From Cephalopachus bancanus (lineage: Eukaryota > Chordata > Mammalia > Primates > Tarsiidae), in contig JAPVLO010000073.1 in NCBI GenBank assembly GCA_027257055.1, positions 868,001 to 932,000 of the forward strand: a stretch of 64,000 nt of DNA. Direction: 5' to 3'. Under the pieces are notes generated by a model that had not been told where the DNA came from, did not search any database, and saw only the letters and a list, made by a program, of their open reading frames with translations. Position numbers and translations under genes: made by a program. This document shows positions 60,289 to 64,000 of the stretch, in pieces. The first letter of the stretch is position 1, and every line of letters begins with the position of its first letter.

Positions 60289-61029
60289 TACTGCTAACTG
60301 CACTGTTTTCTCTTATTTTATTTTCTTTTGTCTGATAATAAGGCTTCCAAATCAACTGTATGAATGATGGTATGATAACTTTGCTTAGTTTAGTTTTATT
60401 GTTTTAGGAAGGCAAGAAGTTAAATTCCAATTGACCTCTAGAATGTTATTTATAGTACAATTTCTAGGCTGCAAAAACCTGTATTCACTGGTGAAACCTG
60501 ATCTTATTTCTGGCACAATTTGCAAAATTGCTCCAGGTGCCAGGTAAGTTCTTTCACCCAGGGAGAAGAGAAATTTCACAGGTTTCATTTTGCATGTGAA
60601 ACCTAATTCATGCCTCTAAAAACTATAAAATATGGAGCCTAAATATAGTCCACCAAGGGTATGAAATGTGAATGAACAGCAACGGAAACCAAATTTGTAA
60701 AAGAAAAGAAAACAGGCTGAAACAGAAGCTTTCAGCTTATTTAAATTCTCCTTATTACATTCCCAGGCGTCTGTCTGAACAGCAGAATGCAATGCATAAT
60801 TATGAAAATTGGAAGAACATAAGCATGGGGCATGCTCTTCTGTATGCTTTCACAGAGAGGTTGTCACAGGTTTAATTGACCTTTTATCCTGCTGTGGACT
60901 GTCACGGGCTATCAGAGGAGGAGTCTTCAGAGCAGAAATCATAGGAACCTGTATGGAGGAGGTAAGCCAGCACTCTCTTGGAAGGCAAACAACCCTGAAG
61001 TCTTGATGCTTTGCCCACTCTCACCTTTT
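60289..61029. other. Unassigned sequence
   Basis: No gene or repeat recognised. Confidence 0.4.
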
Positions 61030-61039
61030 ACACGTTAAA

Positions 61040-61486
61040 TTCTTTTATTTATTATTATTTTTTTTTATAGCTATGGGGGGAAAGTGGGGACTGACTACAA
61101 AAGCAGGTTGCATGCTGGGGAAGTTTGAGCTTCTAACTGGCCCTTTCTCTCCCCGATGGTGGACTAGGTACCCAGTGTGTTGCCACATTCTCCCCTTCCC
61201 CCTTCCTTCCCCAGCAGTGCTCAGTGTCTGCCAATCCCAACTTGTGCTAGCGTGACCCGTGATCAGGGCCCACTTATGAGTGAGAACATGTGGTATTCAG
61301 TTCATTGTTTAGCACTGTTTACAATAGCAAAAACATGGAACCAACCATGCTGCCCATCAAAACTAGACTGAATAAAGAAAATGTGGTACATATACAAGGT
61401 AGAGTATTATACAGCCATAAAGAAGGACAAAATTACGGCCTACGCAGCAACTTGGATGCAGCTGGAGACCATCGTACTAAGTGAAC
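61040..61486 (-). mobile_element. 5'-inverted (twin-primed) L1, antisense
   Basis: 61160-61308 is the complement of the L1 3' end ('cccacttatgagtgagaaca' as at 38090). 61311-61486 is L1 in sense orientation from just upstream of that point ('ttacaatagcaaaaacatgg' to 'ctggagaccatcgtactaag'). Read on the minus strand, this is an inverted 5' part joined head-to-head to a normal 3' part, with an A-rich tail complement at 61040-61065. The stretch 61066-61159 is presumably 3'UTR of the same copy. Confidence 0.85.
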
Positions 61487-63009
61487 CTTCACACCTTTCA
61501 ATTCGCTTCACTACAAAACATTTGACACAGGGTGACCTTTCAAGCTTGGGTTTGGACTATTTCTGAAATTTAAAGCAGGTTAAAAGTATGCTGTTTCCAT
61601 CCCCTTAAAGCAAAGCAAGAGGTGTTTGACTCCTAGCCTAGGGTAGCATTTCTGATGGTGTGTTCAGCATAGCATCAGTGCTGTGGCAAAAGGTGGCTGT
61701 TTTTTGCAGGTATGAAATTTAGTCCATAACCTAAACTCCCATTGTACTACAAGGTTGAAACAGTCTCCTTCACTGAGGCTGTGTCTAATTCTGAGACCTT
61801 TTGGAGTACAAAAGCATGATTTGGGAAGCTGGATCTGGTACAGATTGTCCTCTCTCTGTTGGCGCTCAGGTTGATCTGTTCCATCTTATTTTTCAAGAGA
61901 GTCCACTCAGAAACCCATTTCAAGGTTACCTGGGTCTGGATTTCTCTTTTCTCACTTTGGTGGCCCTCCTGGGTGTGGCTCATGCTGCTGTGTTTGTGAA
62001 GCATAAGGCTGCGTATAGTTGGGTACTCTTCAAAGACCTCATCCCCTCCCCGCTGTGTCTAGGCACAAACAGATTTCTCCTGCTCCTGTGTTGGGGAGGG
62101 TGCTCTATGTGACTGCTCAAGGACATCACAAAGGTATTTCTATTTTAGGGTCCTACCTCTTCTCTTATTCTACAGTGGAAGATGGGCATGGGTCCCCTCC
62201 CAATTCAGACCTCAGAAACTAATCTGATATGTCTTCTCTCTGTACTATCTCTGAACTTGTAGTTTATAACCCCACTGTAACCCCAATCCCTAGTAACATG
62301 TGACATCTATTCATTGTTCACATCTCTGCCTCTCTTCCTGGCCCTCAGACCTGGGAAAAAAGTCTCTTCTCGATACTCATGGATTCGCTATTCCTGAGTC
62401 TGTTCAGGGTCTAGTCCTTTGTCAGTCAAAGGCTTTTTTTCTACAATTTATAAGAGCACTGTTCCCTGACGCATAGATGCCTCACCATTTATCTGATGAA
62501 TTATTGTCTCATTTTATTATCCTGCCTTATGTTCATTCTTTCAAGTAGATAAATTTGATGCCACCTTCCAAAGTAACTCAAATCAGTCTTCCAAGTCTCC
62601 TCTAAAATGCCATCTCATTTTCTGGGAAAAGAGCAGACCAGTGGCTGGCCATGGGTACAATTATGGCATTGATCATACTCATCTTTAGTTTTCATTGCCT
62701 CCTGTACCTTCTTTTTTCTTTTCCTCTAGATATTCCAGGCCCTCCTTAAGACCCAGTGACTCTCTTCTCATCTGTGGGTTACTGCACAGAGCAATGCCTG
62801 CTTTATCCAGGACCCTCCAGCAACGATGTGCTCCACACTGACATTAATTTTCCAGACTATTGAAGCTTGCCTATTTAAGTGAAAACTTTTACAAAATTGT
62901 ACTGGCTTTGAAGAGAAAGTTTCTTAAAATCCTTTACATTGTTCCCTATCTTTGAAAACATAAATTTAAACTCCTGCCTCTTTCTCTTATAACATATTAA
63001 ATCAATAAC
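61487..63009. other. Unassigned sequence
   Basis: Open frames of 60-103 codons (such as 61801-62112) show no domain that I can name. No confident repeat call. Confidence 0.4.
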
Positions 63010-63300
63010 CATTTGTTCAACAAACATATGTTGAGCAACCCTTCTGGGAGAAACTCAGACATACAAAGATAATACAATAATGTCCTTCCATTTGAGGAGC
63101 TCACAGTCTAATTAGGACCAGTAGGCTAAAGACAAATTACTACAATTCAGGGCAATAGAGGTCATACCAGAGCTATGAGCAGGGCAGGGACGGGGCGTCT
63201 ATGAGACACAGAGGAGGAGTCACAGCTCTTCTAGAATGGGTGAGGTGGTGCCAGGCTAGGCTGCTTCTCAGAGGACAGTGATCTTTATTAGGGGTTCTGC
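63010..63300. repeat. Ancient LINE2-like repeat, family uncertain
   Basis: 'gttcaacaaacatatgttga', 'catttgaggagctcacagtc' and 'agagctatgagcagggcagg' fit the old family seen at 7070 and 57460. Confidence 0.4.
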
Positions 63301-63779
63301 CCTCTCAGGGAGTCCACACAGTCTACAGTTTGAGTTCTTCTGTCTGGCTGTTATGGCACTTCCATTGTCCCCTGCTGCAGCCAGACTGTCAGCTGTTATG
63401 ACTTGCTACTGACAATGTGCTTGCTCCCAGCAGTCTCTTCCCCTTCTAATTTGCATTTGTAACCATCTGTGAGTTGGGAAGCCTTATAACCAAGCTCCTT
63501 AGAACCGGGGCTCCCTTGGAGTAAATAGGCTCTCAGCAAGGTTCCCAGAGGTTCTGCTAGGATAATAGGCAAGACAGTTGTTTGATTGCTTATTTCAATT
63601 GAATATTTTGATTGCTTGGTGCTTCTTCCTTGTTCTTAGGTGGCTTGTAAGTTTAGGAGATAAGCAACCTCTTAAAAAAAATAAGGTGTCATTATGGATT
63701 CATATCAGGAAGGTAATTAGAGAAAAGTTTTCAATCTAAAGGAATTATAAATAATATCTTTACTTGAGCATGTATTATG
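63301..63779. other. Unassigned sequence
   Basis: Nothing recognised. Confidence 0.4.
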
Positions 63780-64000
63780 TGCCAGATTCTTTTATTATTT
63801 TTTTTATTTTGTTTTTATTTCAAGGGATATATGTGCAGGTTTGTTACAAGGGTATATTGCATGATGGTGAGGTCTGGGCTTCTATTAAGCCCATCCTCCA
63901 AATGGTATGTGTGGTACCCAATGCATAGGTTTTCAATCTTTGCTCCCTTTCTCCCTTCCCCTCTGCGTTCCCCATGTCTATTGTTTCCGTCTTTAATTTT
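63780..64000 (-). mobile_element. L1 3' end, antisense, running off the window
   Basis: T-rich tail complement, then 'gtgcaggtttgttacaaggg', 'tatattgcatgatggtgagg' and 'tctgggcttctattaagccc'. This is an older 3'UTR type than that of the 23-30 kb L1. It continues beyond 64000. Confidence 0.88.

Noticed and set aside
61801..62112. 103-codon plus-strand frame with hydrophobic segments
   Set aside because: No signal or domain that I can support; an overlapping minus-strand frame of similar length exists.

Overview
This is an AT-rich, gene-poor stretch of a primate nuclear genome. I find no exon of a cellular multi-exon gene, no structural RNA gene and no CRISPR array. Nearly all recognisable content is transposable elements of very different ages plus simple repeats. 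Old AluJ-like copies sit beside a younger, lineage-specific Alu type. That younger type has a 'gtggctcagcctgtaatccc' head, a right arm with 'ggtcgaggctg(t/c)ggtggccg', and an 'aactcaaaa' tail. I see no AluS/AluY copies of the monkey/ape type, and the young Alus do not look like the lemur/galago/loris type either. I infer a tarsier; this is inference from repeat types, not a database match.

Layout. 1-14.3 kb: mostly unassigned sequence with ancient repeats (MIR, MER5A, LINE2-like fragments), one 5'-truncated young Alu (10.2 kb), one AluJ-like copy (11.4 kb) and a perfect 14-bp hairpin (9.65 kb). 14.28-18.24 kb: an old MER5-type DNA transposon split by an Alu, a 3.1-kb L1 and a second Alu, with direct repeats that let the order be read. 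23.07-29.73 kb: a full-length L1 with two ~400-bp tandem 5'UTR monomers, an intact 320-codon ORF1, an ORF2 broken by frameshifts and stops, and a short 3'UTR; an Alu sits in its tail and the composite is bracketed by an 11-bp target-site duplication. 30.5-31.0 kb: a decayed retroviral integrase remnant. 32-39 kb: a 48-bp L1 micro-insertion, two Tigger-type MITEs (one inside a MER5A that itself splits an older LINE2-like copy) and a 5'-truncated antisense L1 with a 12-bp duplication. 43.0-44.6 kb: an L1 3' end carrying a GC-rich retrocopy-like block and a 509-bp gammaretrovirus-like solo LTR. 46-56 kb: four young Alus, three with perfect and one with near-perfect target-site duplications, a polypyrimidine tract, a (TG)n array and a cluster of near-perfect palindromes, one pairing two AP-1 consensus sites. 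55.06-57.31 kb: a ~405-bp segment present twice in direct orientation, 1.84 kb apart, not explained by any repeat I recognise. 58-64 kb: a 57-bp tandem duplication, a 45-bp Alu micro-insertion, a MaLR-like LTR, a twin-primed (inverted) L1 and a further L1 3' end running off the window.

The only product that could plausibly be made intact is L1 ORF1p. I found no new multi-gene system; the most informative content is the nested insertion history and a few unexplained local duplications and palindromes.
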